Positions 1-6,247 of a DNA stretch of 6,269 nt are shown in pieces (the stretch's first letter is position 1; each line of letters starts with the position of its first letter). The notes beneath the pieces are model-generated. The model was not told the origin of the DNA and made no database searches. It saw nothing but the letters and a program-made list of their open reading frames with translations. Made by a program: the position numbers and the translations under genes. This DNA is from Bacteroidaceae bacterium (GTDB taxonomy: Bacteria > Bacteroidota > Bacteroidia > Bacteroidales > Barnesiellaceae_A). The stretch is taken from NCBI GenBank assembly GCA_017561285.1, contig JAFZDG010000036.1:1-6269 (forward strand). The letters run 5' to 3'.

Positions 1-560
1 AAGCGTTTCAAAGGAATCATGGTAGTGTCACCGTGACCACCAATTACCATACCTTCTACCTCGTTGGCATTAGCACCAAGAGCTTGGCTCAAGAAATATT
101 TGAAACGTGAGCTATCCAATGCGCCACCCATACCGATGATGCGGTTTTTGGGGAGGTCGGTTACCTTGTGGATGAGGTAAGTCATTGTATCCATAGGGTT
201 GCTCACACATACGATGATAGCGTTGGGAGAGTGCTCAAGTACGCTGTTTACTACAGAGCGAACAATACCTGCATTTACGCCGATAAGCTCTTCGCGAGTC
301 ATACCGGGTTTACGAGGAATACCTGAAGTAATGATGACAACATCAGAACCGGCTGTTGCAGAATAGTCGTTGGTTACACCTTTCACAACAGTATTCATGC
401 ACAACAGTTGAGCTGTTTGCATCATATCCATTGCTTTACCTTCCGATACACCTTCTTTGATGTCGAGCAATACTACTTCATCGGCAATACCTTTGAATGC
501 CAATACATTTGCACATGTTGCGCCTACGTTACCGGCGCCTACAACGGTTACTTTTGACAT
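1..560 (-). CDS. mdh: Malate dehydrogenase (NAD-dependent, LDH-like type), N-terminal 186 residues, cut by the window edge
   Basis: Cytoplasmic enzyme that interconverts malate and oxaloacetate with NAD(H), in the TCA cycle or its reductive branch. Translating the minus strand from ATG 558-560 gives 186 codons without a stop, running off the left edge. Visible motifs: the Rossmann dinucleotide loop GAGNVG (residues 8-13); an acidic residue, D33, at the end of the second strand, typical of NAD preference; the active-site loop IPRKPGMTR (81-89) with R83 and R89 as substrate-binding arginines; VSNP (119-122); DSSR with R152; and the catalytic histidine in GGHGD (H176). The arginine in IPRKPG, in place of the glutamine of lactate dehydrogenases, supports malate rather than lactate activity. 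About 310 residues is usual, so roughly 40% is missing. The start follows an AT-rich leader with no clear ribosome binding site, normal for Bacteroidota. Family assignment is firm. Confidence 0.97.
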   Translation of the reverse strand, partial: MSKVTVVGAGNVGATCANVLAFKGIADEVVLLDIKEGVSEGKAMDMMQTAQLLCMNTVVKGVTNDYSATAGSDVVIITSGIPRKPGMTREELIGVNAGIVRSVVNSVLEHSPNAIIVCVSNPMDTMTYLIHKVTDLPKNRIIGMGGALDSSRFKYFLSQALGANANEVEGMVIGGHGDTTMIPLKR

Positions 561-620
561 AATTGTAATTTTTTATGTAGTGATTTTTATGTTAATATCC
601 TTAATCCTTTAAGGTAGCCA

Positions 621-652
621 CAAAGTTAGCATATTTTTATATTGACAGAAAA
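621..652 (-). promoter_or_regulatory. Likely mdh promoter (Bacteroidota type)
   Basis: On the minus strand TAACTTTG (621-628) matches the -7 consensus TAnnTTTG exactly. A TTTT (649-652) sits 20 bp upstream where TTTG is expected, so the -33 box is only partial. The predicted transcript would start near 615 and have a leader of about 55 nt before the mdh ATG. The same leader begins with a small hairpin (599-614). Confidence 0.6.
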
Positions 653-710
653 TTTTGGCAATTAAAAATTTACTAAAAAAGTTTCAATAATTACATTCTT
701 TTTGTGATGT

Positions 711-1322
711 TTATTCATCAATCTCACCTTTTCCTTGTCGCACGATATCAGGCTCTCCATGGGTACAATCTATGATGGTGCTACCCACTATATCGCCTTC
801 GCCTCCATCTATCACATAATCAACTTGGTTGCCATATGTTTCGGCTATCAATTCGGGATTGGTGGTGTATTCCGGCTCTTCGTGGTTTGTAACTATGGAT
901 GTCGATAGAAGAGGGTTCCCCAGTTCTTCGACAATAGTACGGGCAATGTTGTTGTCGGGTATGCGCACACCTACGCTTTTGCGTTGTTTGTAGAGCTTGG
1001 GTAGCTCCGATCCTGCCGGTAGGATGAAGGTGAATGCGCCCGGAAGGTTTTTGCGCATGAGGCGATGGGTAGTGTTGTCTATGTGCGCATAGTGGGCTGC
1101 ATCGCTCAGGTCATGACACACTATCGACAAGGCTGCTTTGGCCGGATCAATACCTTTGATGCGACAAATACGTTCTACCGCACGCACATTGAGTGCATCG
1201 CAACCGATGGCATAAAGCGTGTCGGTGGGGTATATAATGATTGCGCCGTTGCGCAGTGCTTCGCATATTTGCTGTATGGCTTTGCGGTTGGGATTGTCGG
1301 GGTATATCTTGACAAGTTGCAT
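711..1322 (-). CDS. yciO: YciO-type YrdC/Sua5 family protein (putative L-threonylcarbamoyladenylate synthase-like)
   Basis: A 203-residue single-domain protein of the YrdC/Sua5/YciO family. YrdC/Sua5 members make threonylcarbamoyl-AMP for the t6A modification of ANN-decoding tRNAs; the biological role of the YciO branch is less certain. Landmarks: the nucleotide-binding start YPTDTLYAIGCDA (31-43), RICRIKG (51-57), LMRKNLPGAFTFIL (88-101), SVGVRIPD (116-123), PLLSTSI (137-143), DYVIDGG (168-174), GSTIIDC (180-186) and VRQGKG (194-199). The pattern PGxxTFIL, then a KxxGxRxP stretch and PxLSTS, resembles remembered E. coli YciO more than YrdC/TsaC. The C-terminal Sua5 domain is absent, as expected for about 200 residues. 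It lies 19 nt downstream of the B3/4-domain gene, so the two are probably cotranscribed. Whether it can replace TsaC cannot be told from the sequence. Confidence 0.88.
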   Translation of the reverse strand: MQLVKIYPDNPNRKAIQQICEALRNGAIIIYPTDTLYAIGCDALNVRAVERICRIKGIDPAKAALSIVCHDLSDAAHYAHIDNTTHRLMRKNLPGAFTFILPAGSELPKLYKQRKSVGVRIPDNNIARTIVEELGNPLLSTSIVTNHEEPEYTTNPELIAETYGNQVDYVIDGGEGDIVGSTIIDCTHGEPDIVRQGKGEIDE

Positions 1323-1341
1323 AGTAGGGTGGTATATGTGG

Positions 1342-2001
1342 TTACTGAATGATGTAGCTCTCTACATCGGTTGCTTGAGCATATTTGTTGAGCAACTCGA
1401 TAGTCCATTGCATACACTCTTCGAGAGGCATTTCGGGAGCATAGGCATTGATGGTGATGAGCAGGTGTGTGGTGTCCATCGTTATCTTGGTGCGTTCATT
1501 GTCGCTGGTGGGAGTGCCCACGCCACCTACGTTGTCGCGATATACAGGCATACCCTCGATGTTGAGCTGCCCGCGACCGATACCATAAAATACATCATCG
1601 GCTGTTCCTACTCCCAGAGTCATATCTCCCTCAATGCGGTCGGCATCGAAACCACCTATCGAGTAGCCCGAACGCATAGAGACTACGTTGATGAGGTCTA
1701 CCAGTGTGTTGATGCGGTAGAGGTCGAGGCCGCGAATAGCTCGGCGACATAAGGCTTCGGATGAAACGCGATAACGGGCCGGATCCTTTCCAAATGTCTT
1801 GTATGCTTGTCGAGTGCCGGCAATGGCCGGTCGCTTGGAGAGTGTGTCGGTGGCATATGTGGCTGCGATGCGTGCTGCTTCGGCTTGCAATTCATCCCAT
1901 AGCGCATCGCTTGTTTCGCTATTTATTACAGAGGCTTTTATGATGCCCGCTTGCATACCGGGACACGCCTCGGATACAAGTGACGAGATAGATACTTTCA
2001 T
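1342..2001 (-). CDS. B3/4-domain protein (PheRS beta-subunit editing-domain-like, COG3382 type)
   Basis: A 219-residue cytoplasmic protein with a stand-alone B3/4 domain, the fold that in the beta subunit of phenylalanyl-tRNA synthetase hydrolyses mischarged Tyr-tRNA(Phe). Free-standing members are annotated as PheRS-like RNA/DNA-binding proteins; their substrate is generally unknown. Motifs in order: TRQAYKTFGKDPARYR (63-78), SSEAL (80-84), RINTLVDLINVVSMRSG (96-112), IGGFDADRIEGDMTLGVG (115-132), GIGRGQLNIEGMPVYRD (140-156) and TPTSDNERT (163-171). This ordered set is typical of the family and spans the domain, so the gene looks intact. The N-terminal 60 residues are a helical lead-in. It is the first gene of an operon with the YciO-like gene, starting about 20 nt after a strong promoter. 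Activity in tRNA proofreading is inference from the fold only. Confidence 0.87.
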   Translation of the reverse strand: MKVSISSLVSEACPGMQAGIIKASVINSETSDALWDELQAEAARIAATYATDTLSKRPAIAGTRQAYKTFGKDPARYRVSSEALCRRAIRGLDLYRINTLVDLINVVSMRSGYSIGGFDADRIEGDMTLGVGTADDVFYGIGRGQLNIEGMPVYRDNVGGVGTPTSDNERTKITMDTTHLLITINAYAPEMPLEECMQWTIELLNKYAQATDVESYIIQ

Positions 2002-2025
2002 TGTACGATTGATTGGTTTATTCTG

Positions 2026-2057
2026 CGAAGATAGTGTAAATACTCTGTTTTGTCAAA
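2026..2057 (-). promoter_or_regulatory. Promoter of the B3/4-yciO operon
   Basis: Minus strand: TTTG (2054-2057), a 20-bp spacer, then TATCTTCG (2026-2033), one base off the -7 consensus TAnnTTTG. Transcription should start near 2020, giving a leader of about 20 nt. The -33 box lies inside a small perfect inverted repeat, CAAAT-C-ATTTG (2054-2064), next to the palindrome TTGGCCAA (2062-2069). Confidence 0.8.
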
Positions 2058-2126
2058 TCATTTGGCCAATAGCTTATTATTTATCGTCCAAAAGTTATGA
2101 ATGGGGATAAAAATAAGAAAACTTAT

Positions 2127-2157
2127 TTTGTACTTCGCATTACTTTGTGTAATTTTG
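2127..2157 (+). promoter_or_regulatory. Promoter of the membrane protein gene at 2184
   Basis: TTTG (2127-2130), a 19-bp spacer, then TAATTTTG (2150-2157), a full match to the Bacteroidota -33/-7 consensus. Transcription should begin near 2164, about 20 nt before ATG 2184. This places the transcript start downstream of the ATG at 2097 and so argues against that longer frame. It is divergent from the promoter at 2026-2057. Confidence 0.8.
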
Positions 2158-2183
2158 TGTATCACAAACAAAAAAATGCAGAT

Positions 2184-2927
2184 ATGAATACAGTTAATCC
2201 TTTAGCAGCCATTAAGAGTGGTTGGCAATGTACCAAAAACAATTTCATTGTATCATTGGGTTTGGTTATGGCATATTGGGTATTTAGTGGAGTGTTGTCA
2301 CTCATTCCTTCCAACGGGGTTATGGGAACAATTGCATCGTTAATCAGTATGTTTGTAAGTTTGATGTGGTCTTTGGGTATCGTTCGACTTACGATAGATG
2401 TTGTAGATGGGGAAGAGCCACGCTTTGGTGTATTTGGCGAAACAATGCCCCGTTTGTTGCAGTTCCTTATACTCACGATTATTATGTCGGTGATTATGCT
2501 CATTCCTGCCGGTATTATACTGGTTGTTGGCGCAGTTACTTGCGGAGTGTCACTCACAACATTGGCTGCTTACGATATGACTGCCATATCGGCTCTCTCG
2601 TTGTGGATTTTGTTGGCGTGTGTACCGGTTATTTATTTGTCAATACGTTTCTATTTTGCACCCTACTTGTTGGTTGACAGGGGAGTAGGACCCGTAGAGG
2701 CGCTCAAGATGAGTTGGAAGGCATCATATGCAGTGCAAGGTCGCATTTTCTTGTTCGTTTTGTTGGCATTGCTCATTATGATTATCGGTCTTATGTGCTT
2801 TATTGTGGGAGTTTTGGTTTCGATGATTATTACGATGTATGCCCAGGCAGCCCTCTATAGGCAAGTGTTTTCGGCAGGCATTCAAGACCCCTTGCTGGTA
2901 GAGGATGCCAATGTGGTTGTGGGTTGA
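2184..2927 (+). CDS. Multi-spanning integral membrane protein of unknown function (247 aa)
   Basis: I do not recognise a specific function. The protein is very hydrophobic, with likely membrane spans at about residues 21-41, 47-69, 92-118, 137-157 and a long stretch at 186-222 that may cross twice. Between spans 4 and 5 is the segment FYFAPYLLVDRGVGPVEALK (157-176). The R-F-x-x-A-P-x-L-L-V-D-x-G-x-x-x-x-E-A-L-x-x-S-W pattern recurs in DUF975/YciC-like and glycerophosphodiester-phosphodiesterase-membrane-domain proteins, so it may belong to that loose group. The open frame extends up to an ATG at 2097, but the promoter at 2127-2157 lies inside that extension and the extra 29 residues (basic, no motif) look like untranslated leader, so I start at 2184. 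There is no clear ribosome binding site, only an A-rich leader. It is monocistronic: its own promoter before, a strong terminator after. Confidence 0.78.
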   Translation: MNTVNPLAAIKSGWQCTKNNFIVSLGLVMAYWVFSGVLSLIPSNGVMGTIASLISMFVSLMWSLGIVRLTIDVVDGEEPRFGVFGETMPRLLQFLILTIIMSVIMLIPAGIILVVGAVTCGVSLTTLAAYDMTAISALSLWILLACVPVIYLSIRFYFAPYLLVDRGVGPVEALKMSWKASYAVQGRIFLFVLLALLIMIIGLMCFIVGVLVSMIITMYAQAALYRQVFSAGIQDPLLVEDANVVVG

Positions 2928-2954
2928 AATGATTTATAAGGTATAGATATTTAT

Positions 2955-2988
2955 GAGCCATTCTTTGTGTTGAGGAATGGCTCGTTTT
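2955..2988 (+). terminator. Intrinsic terminator after the membrane protein gene
   Basis: Perfect 9-bp stem GAGCCATTC (2955-2963) / GAATGGCTC (2975-2983) with an 11-nt loop, followed by GTTTT. It starts 28 nt past the stop codon and separates this gene from the cytochrome operon. Confidence 0.82.
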
Positions 2989-2996
2989 GTGTGGGC

Positions 2997-3030
2997 ATAT
3001 CACTAAAAGATAGAGTATTTATCGTGATAT
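2997..3030. promoter_or_regulatory. Candidate operator: inverted repeat ATATCAC-N20-GTGATAT upstream of the resB promoter
   Basis: ATATCAC (2997-3003) and GTGATAT (3024-3030) form a perfect 7-bp inverted repeat around a 20-bp AT-rich spacer. The right arm abuts the -33 box of the operon promoter. The same half-sites, including the preceding C (CATATCAC), occur in the promoter at the right end of the window (6222-6253). Function as an operator is inference. Confidence 0.4.
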
Positions 3031-3061
3031 TTGTATAATTGGTTTCTTTTATCTATTTTTA
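3030..3061 (+). promoter_or_regulatory. Probable promoter of the resB-ccsA-peroxidase operon
   Basis: TTTG (3030-3033), a 20-bp spacer, then TATTTTTA (3054-3061), which differs from TAnnTTTG only at the last base. Transcription would begin near 3068, leaving a very short leader of about 12 nt before ATG 3080. The weaker -7 box may mean regulated or low basal expression. Confidence 0.55.
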
Positions 3062-3079
3062 CAAAGATTTTGGATAATA

Positions 3080-3916
3080 ATGGTAAAAGGTGGTAAAAAT
3101 ATAGTTGTTTCTTTGGCGGTGGTGGCTGTACTTATGGCAGTTGCCGCACTGTTACAAGTGTTTGTAGGTGATGTGCCTACAACTATATTCCGTTTTCCTC
3201 TCAATCTTATTATAGCCGGTTTGTGGCTATATCTTGTAATAGAATCATATCGCTCGCGCCAACGTAGCAGGGTAGCACAATATCTGTTGTCGCCGGCAGC
3301 CTCGTGGCTATCGGTGCTAATTGTGATAGTGGCTTGTGTTGTGATGGGCCTACAACGCCAACCGGCCATTTTTTCTTTTCCGTTTGCTATGGCAATGCTA
3401 TATGTGCTCACCCAGTTGGCTATGGTCATATTACGAGGTTGGCGCAATAGTATAGGCATCCGATGGAGATTTCTTTGCAACCATGTGGGATTGTGGTTGG
3501 CTATATTTGCTGCATTTTGGGGCGCTCCCGATAGTGATGTGCTGCGCACCGTAGTAGTTGCCGAGCGTCCTACCGATGAGGCCTATTATATAGATGGTCG
3601 TATGACTCTTTTAGGCTATGAAATGCAGTTGACCGACTTTCGTGCCGAGTATTACGATAATGGAACACCCTCATCATATGAAGCCGATGTGCTTATAGAT
3701 GGTCGTAATGTAACATTGTCGGTCAATCATCCCTATGCCCGCAATTGGTACGAAGATATATACCTCACAAGTTACGAGCCTCGCAATAATGGTGTGAGTT
3801 GTGTGGTGCAGGTCGTGCGTCACCCCTGGAAGTGGCCTATGGCAACAGGTATTTTGATGCTCATAGTCGGTGCCGTAATGATGTTTATACAAGGTCCTAA
3901 AAAGCAACGTGTATGA
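3080..3916 (+). CDS. resB: ResB/CcsB-like subunit of the system II cytochrome c synthase
   Basis: With CcsA this membrane protein forms the complex that moves haem across the inner membrane and helps attach it to CXXCH motifs of periplasmic cytochromes c. The 278 residues show membrane spans at about 8-30, 38-56, 75-92, 98-118 and 131-148, then a periplasmic domain (about 150-250) and a last span at 252-271, the usual ResB plan in a short form. The motif NHVGLWLAIFAAFWG (134-148) carries H135, which aligns by position with the transmembrane haem-ligand histidine of CcsB. In the periplasmic domain VNHPYARNWYEDIYLTSYE (215-233) matches the family's NHPL...G-Y-x-Y pattern. First gene of the operon; its stop overlaps the ccsA start. 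No clear ribosome binding site. No ResA or CcdA thiol-reduction partner is encoded nearby. Confidence 0.87.
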   Translation: MVKGGKNIVVSLAVVAVLMAVAALLQVFVGDVPTTIFRFPLNLIIAGLWLYLVIESYRSRQRSRVAQYLLSPAASWLSVLIVIVACVVMGLQRQPAIFSFPFAMAMLYVLTQLAMVILRGWRNSIGIRWRFLCNHVGLWLAIFAAFWGAPDSDVLRTVVVAERPTDEAYYIDGRMTLLGYEMQLTDFRAEYYDNGTPSSYEADVLIDGRNVTLSVNHPYARNWYEDIYLTSYEPRNNGVSCVVQVVRHPWKWPMATGILMLIVGAVMMFIQGPKKQRV

Positions 3917-4692
3917 TAATAGGATGGAACATATTTGCCGGAGTCGCTGCACTTACTGCAGCCTTTGCTGCTGCGGGTGCAGGCGTAGCTTTATATCGCA
4001 AGAATTATAGTTCTGTAGCGATGGTATTATCGCTTGCAGCCCTATTTGTTTTGGGCGGTTTTATCGTGGCATTTGTCATTACCCTGGGCCGTCCGCCTAT
4101 GCGCACTATGGGCGAAACACGCTTGTGGTATTCGTTTTTTATGCTCCTTGCCGGCTCTATTACCTATGCGCGATGGCGTTATCGCTGGGTATTGAGTTTC
4201 TCTACAATTATGGCATCGGTATTTATGATTATCAATATCTTACGTCCCGAGATACACGATGCAACGCTTATGCCCGCCCTACAGAGTGTATGGTTTGTAC
4301 CCCATGTGGCAGTTTATATGTTTTCATACTCGTTGCTTGGATGTGCTACATTGTTGGCTGTATATCAGTTTTTTACTCGCAATGATTTGTACGAAGCTAT
4401 AGACCGTCTTATCTATGCAGGTGTTGCCTTCTTTACAATAGGAATGCTCACCGGTGCGTTATGGGCCAAAGAGGCTTGGGGCGAATTTTGGAGTTGGGAT
4501 GCCAAAGAGTCGTGGGCTGCCGTAACGTGGATGTTGTATATGCTTTCGATTCATTTGCGACTGATGGGCAAAACCGATAAACGCCTCAATGGCGCAGTGC
4601 TTATCATTGCCTTTCTTGCCCTGCAGATGTGTTGGTATGGAGTCAACTATCTGCCTTCGGCAACCGAGAGTATACATATTTATAATAGATAA
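3913..4692 (+). CDS. ccsA: CcsA cytochrome c assembly protein (system II, haem-handling subunit)
   Basis: Catalytic partner of ResB in cytochrome c maturation; presents haem at the periplasmic face for thioether attachment. 259 residues, about eight membrane spans. The hallmark tryptophan-rich WWD segment runs from W184 to W201 (WAKEAWGEFWSWDAKESW), followed by the typical TWMLYMLSIHLR (205-216). Histidines fit the known haem ligands by order and spacing: H131 in SVWFVPHV (periplasmic His 1), H214 in SIHLR (membrane His) and H255 near the C terminus after GVNYLP (periplasmic His 2). All key residues are present, so it should be functional. The ATG overlaps the resB stop (ATGA at 3913-3916), a sign of translational coupling. 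The peroxidase gene follows after 29 nt. Separate resB and ccsA genes contrast with the fused CcsBA found in some Bacteroidota. Confidence 0.95.
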   Translation: MIIGWNIFAGVAALTAAFAAAGAGVALYRKNYSSVAMVLSLAALFVLGGFIVAFVITLGRPPMRTMGETRLWYSFFMLLAGSITYARWRYRWVLSFSTIMASVFMIINILRPEIHDATLMPALQSVWFVPHVAVYMFSYSLLGCATLLAVYQFFTRNDLYEAIDRLIYAGVAFFTIGMLTGALWAKEAWGEFWSWDAKESWAAVTWMLYMLSIHLRLMGKTDKRLNGAVLIIAFLALQMCWYGVNYLPSATESIHIYNR

Positions 4693-4721
4693 CATATATT
4701 ATACACTAATTACACACAGTT

Positions 4722-6101
4722 ATGAAGAAAAAATTAATCATCGGAGCATTGGTGCTTGTAGTTGCATTATTTTTCATCTACCGCATCAGTGTGAAAGCTC
4801 CTTCGGGAATTGACTATTCCGATAGAGCTAAAGTTGCTTCTATTTTTATTAAAGGCGACTGTTTGACATGTCACAGTGCAAATGCCGTATTGCCATTCTA
4901 TGCCAATATACCTGTTGTTGGCGATATGGTAAAGGCCGATGTTGCCGAAGGCTATCGTGCGTACGACATTCAACCTTTTATGGATGCACTCTTGGCCGAT
5001 CAACCTCTCAATCCTGTTGATGTTGCTAAGGTTGAGAAGGTGGCTCAAGATGGTACAATGCCCCCTTTGAAATACTATGCATTGCATTGGGGTAGCCAGA
5101 TTACCGATGCAAAGGCCGATATTATTGAGGACTGGGCACGCGACTATCGCACAGCCTATTATGCCGATGGACTTACCGGCGACAATGCCGATGAGCCCGT
5201 TCGTCCGTTGCCTACTACCCACAATGCCGATGCTCGTAAAGCCGAATTGGGACGTATCCTCTATCACGATACACGCCTTTCGGTAGATAATACCGTATCG
5301 TGTGCAAGCTGTCATGGACTCAATACTGCAGGTGTCGATAACAAGCAATACTCGGAAGGTGTGCAAGGCCAATTGGGTGGTGTCAATGCTCCTACTGTAT
5401 ATAATGCAGTACACAACTTTGTACAATTCTGGGATGGTCGTGCCGCTACTTTGGCCGACCAAGCTGCCGGTCCTCCTCTAAATCCCATTGAGATGGCATC
5501 TACATCGTTCGATGAGATTATTGCCAAGCTTGCTGCCGATAAGGAGTTGTCTCGTGCTTTTGTCGAGGTATATCCCGAAGGTTGGTCGCAAGCCACTATT
5601 ACCGATGCTATTGAGCAATTTGAAATGACACTTATCACACCCAACTCTCGTTTCGACCAATACCTTCGTGGTAATGAAGATGCAATTACCGAAGCAGAAG
5701 AAGATGGATATGAGTTGTTCAAAAAGTATAATTGTGCAACTTGTCACGTAGGTGTCAACCTCGGAGGCGAATCGTATGAGTTGATGGGTGTGTATAAAGA
5801 TTACTTTGCCGATCGTGGCTGGGAGCTTAATGTAGAAGACAATGGCCGCTACAAAGAGACTCAAAATGAGCGTGATCGTCATCGTTTCAAAGTACCTTCG
5901 TTGCGCAACGTTGCCCTCACTTGGCCCTACTATCACGATGGCTCACAAACCTCACTCAAAGAGGCTGTATGCAAGATGGGTACATATCAATCAGGTGTAG
6001 AACTCACCGATCCTGAGGAAGATCTTATTGTTGCATTCCTCAATACCCTTACCGGTGAATACGAAGGCAAACTTCTCACCAATGACAATGTACAACCCTG
6101 A
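4722..6101 (+). CDS. Membrane-anchored tri-haem cytochrome c peroxidase (Haem_bd domain fused to a CCP/MauG-type di-haem peroxidase)
   Basis: Probably reduces hydrogen peroxide to water in the periplasm. The 459-residue protein begins with KKK and a hydrophobic helix (about 5-22) with no obvious signal-peptidase site, so it is likely tethered to the inner membrane. Domain 1 (about 35-145) is a Haem_bd-type cytochrome with CLTCH (47-51) and M113 in GTMPPLKYY as likely sixth ligand. Domain 2 (about 170-450) is the di-haem peroxidase: CASCH (194-198), NAPT (222-225), FWDGR (236-240), NPIEM (254-258) and a second haem site CATCH (338-342), with M419 in CKMG a likely axial ligand of the electron-transfer haem. 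W237, Q247 and E257 have exactly the spacing of W94, Q104 and E114 in P. aeruginosa CcpA (recalled numbering). A histidine equivalent to CcpA H71 is not seen. Three haems plus an anchor resemble E. coli YhjA, a quinol peroxidase. Last gene of the operon. Confidence 0.94.
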   Translation: MKKKLIIGALVLVVALFFIYRISVKAPSGIDYSDRAKVASIFIKGDCLTCHSANAVLPFYANIPVVGDMVKADVAEGYRAYDIQPFMDALLADQPLNPVDVAKVEKVAQDGTMPPLKYYALHWGSQITDAKADIIEDWARDYRTAYYADGLTGDNADEPVRPLPTTHNADARKAELGRILYHDTRLSVDNTVSCASCHGLNTAGVDNKQYSEGVQGQLGGVNAPTVYNAVHNFVQFWDGRAATLADQAAGPPLNPIEMASTSFDEIIAKLAADKELSRAFVEVYPEGWSQATITDAIEQFEMTLITPNSRFDQYLRGNEDAITEAEEDGYELFKKYNCATCHVGVNLGGESYELMGVYKDYFADRGWELNVEDNGRYKETQNERDRHRFKVPSLRNVALTWPYYHDGSQTSLKEAVCKMGTYQSGVELTDPEEDLIVAFLNTLTGEYEGKLLTNDNVQP

Positions 6102-6126
6102 TAGCAGGTAAAATATTATACTCAGT

Positions 6127-6159
6127 GAGGGGGTGTCTCAAAACGAGGCATCCTCTTTT
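6127..6159 (+). terminator. Intrinsic terminator of the resB-ccsA-peroxidase operon
   Basis: GAGGGGGTGTCTC (6127-6139) pairs with GAGGCATCCTCTT (6145-6157) over 13 bp with four G-T wobbles, around an AAAAC loop; TTTT (6156-6159) follows. It starts 26 nt after the peroxidase stop codon. Confidence 0.77.
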
Positions 6160-6176
6160 CGTAAGAAGCATTTTGT

Positions 6177-6220
6177 AAAAAAAACAAACAAAGCCCTGAC
6201 TTTCACAAGCCAGGGCTTTG
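6177..6220 (-). terminator. Hairpin with a U-tract in the minus direction; possible terminator for minus-strand transcription
   Basis: Perfect 10-bp stem CAAAGCCCTG (6189-6198) / CAGGGCTTTG (6211-6220), extended inside by three more pairs closing a TCAC tetraloop. A run of eight A at 6177-6184 reads as a T-tract after the hairpin on the minus strand, so as a terminator it faces leftward. Its right arm also holds the -33 box of the promoter at 6217-6247. Confidence 0.5.
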
Positions 6221-6247
6221 CCATATCACAAAAAAATATTATCTTTG
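6217..6247 (+). promoter_or_regulatory. Strong plus-strand promoter for a gene beyond the right edge
   Basis: TTTG (6217-6220), a 19-bp spacer, then TATCTTTG (6240-6247): a full match to both Bacteroidota promoter boxes. Transcription would start near 6254. No start codon with a useful frame is seen before the window ends, so the gene is unknown. Confidence 0.78.

Noticed and set aside
670..705. Terminator between the YciO-like gene and mdh
   Set aside because: Only a 6-bp A/T-rich pairing (AAAAAG / CTTTTT) with a long loop; too weak to call, so readthrough into mdh is possible.
1219..1752. 177-codon open frame on the plus strand
   Set aside because: Antisense to the conserved B3/4 and YciO-like genes, bridging both; no motif and no promoter.
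2097..2183. 29-codon N-terminal extension of the membrane protein frame starting at ATG 2097
   Set aside because: It contains a full-consensus promoter (2127-2157) and encodes a basic, motif-free stretch; the start at 2184 follows the expected transcript start by about 20 nt.
3049..3549. 166-codon open frame on the minus strand
   Set aside because: Antisense shadow of the resB-like gene; composition is not protein-like and it has no family motif.
4767..5462. 231-codon open frame on the minus strand
   Set aside because: Lies fully inside the peroxidase gene, whose haem motifs are unmistakable; the antisense product has no recognisable motif.
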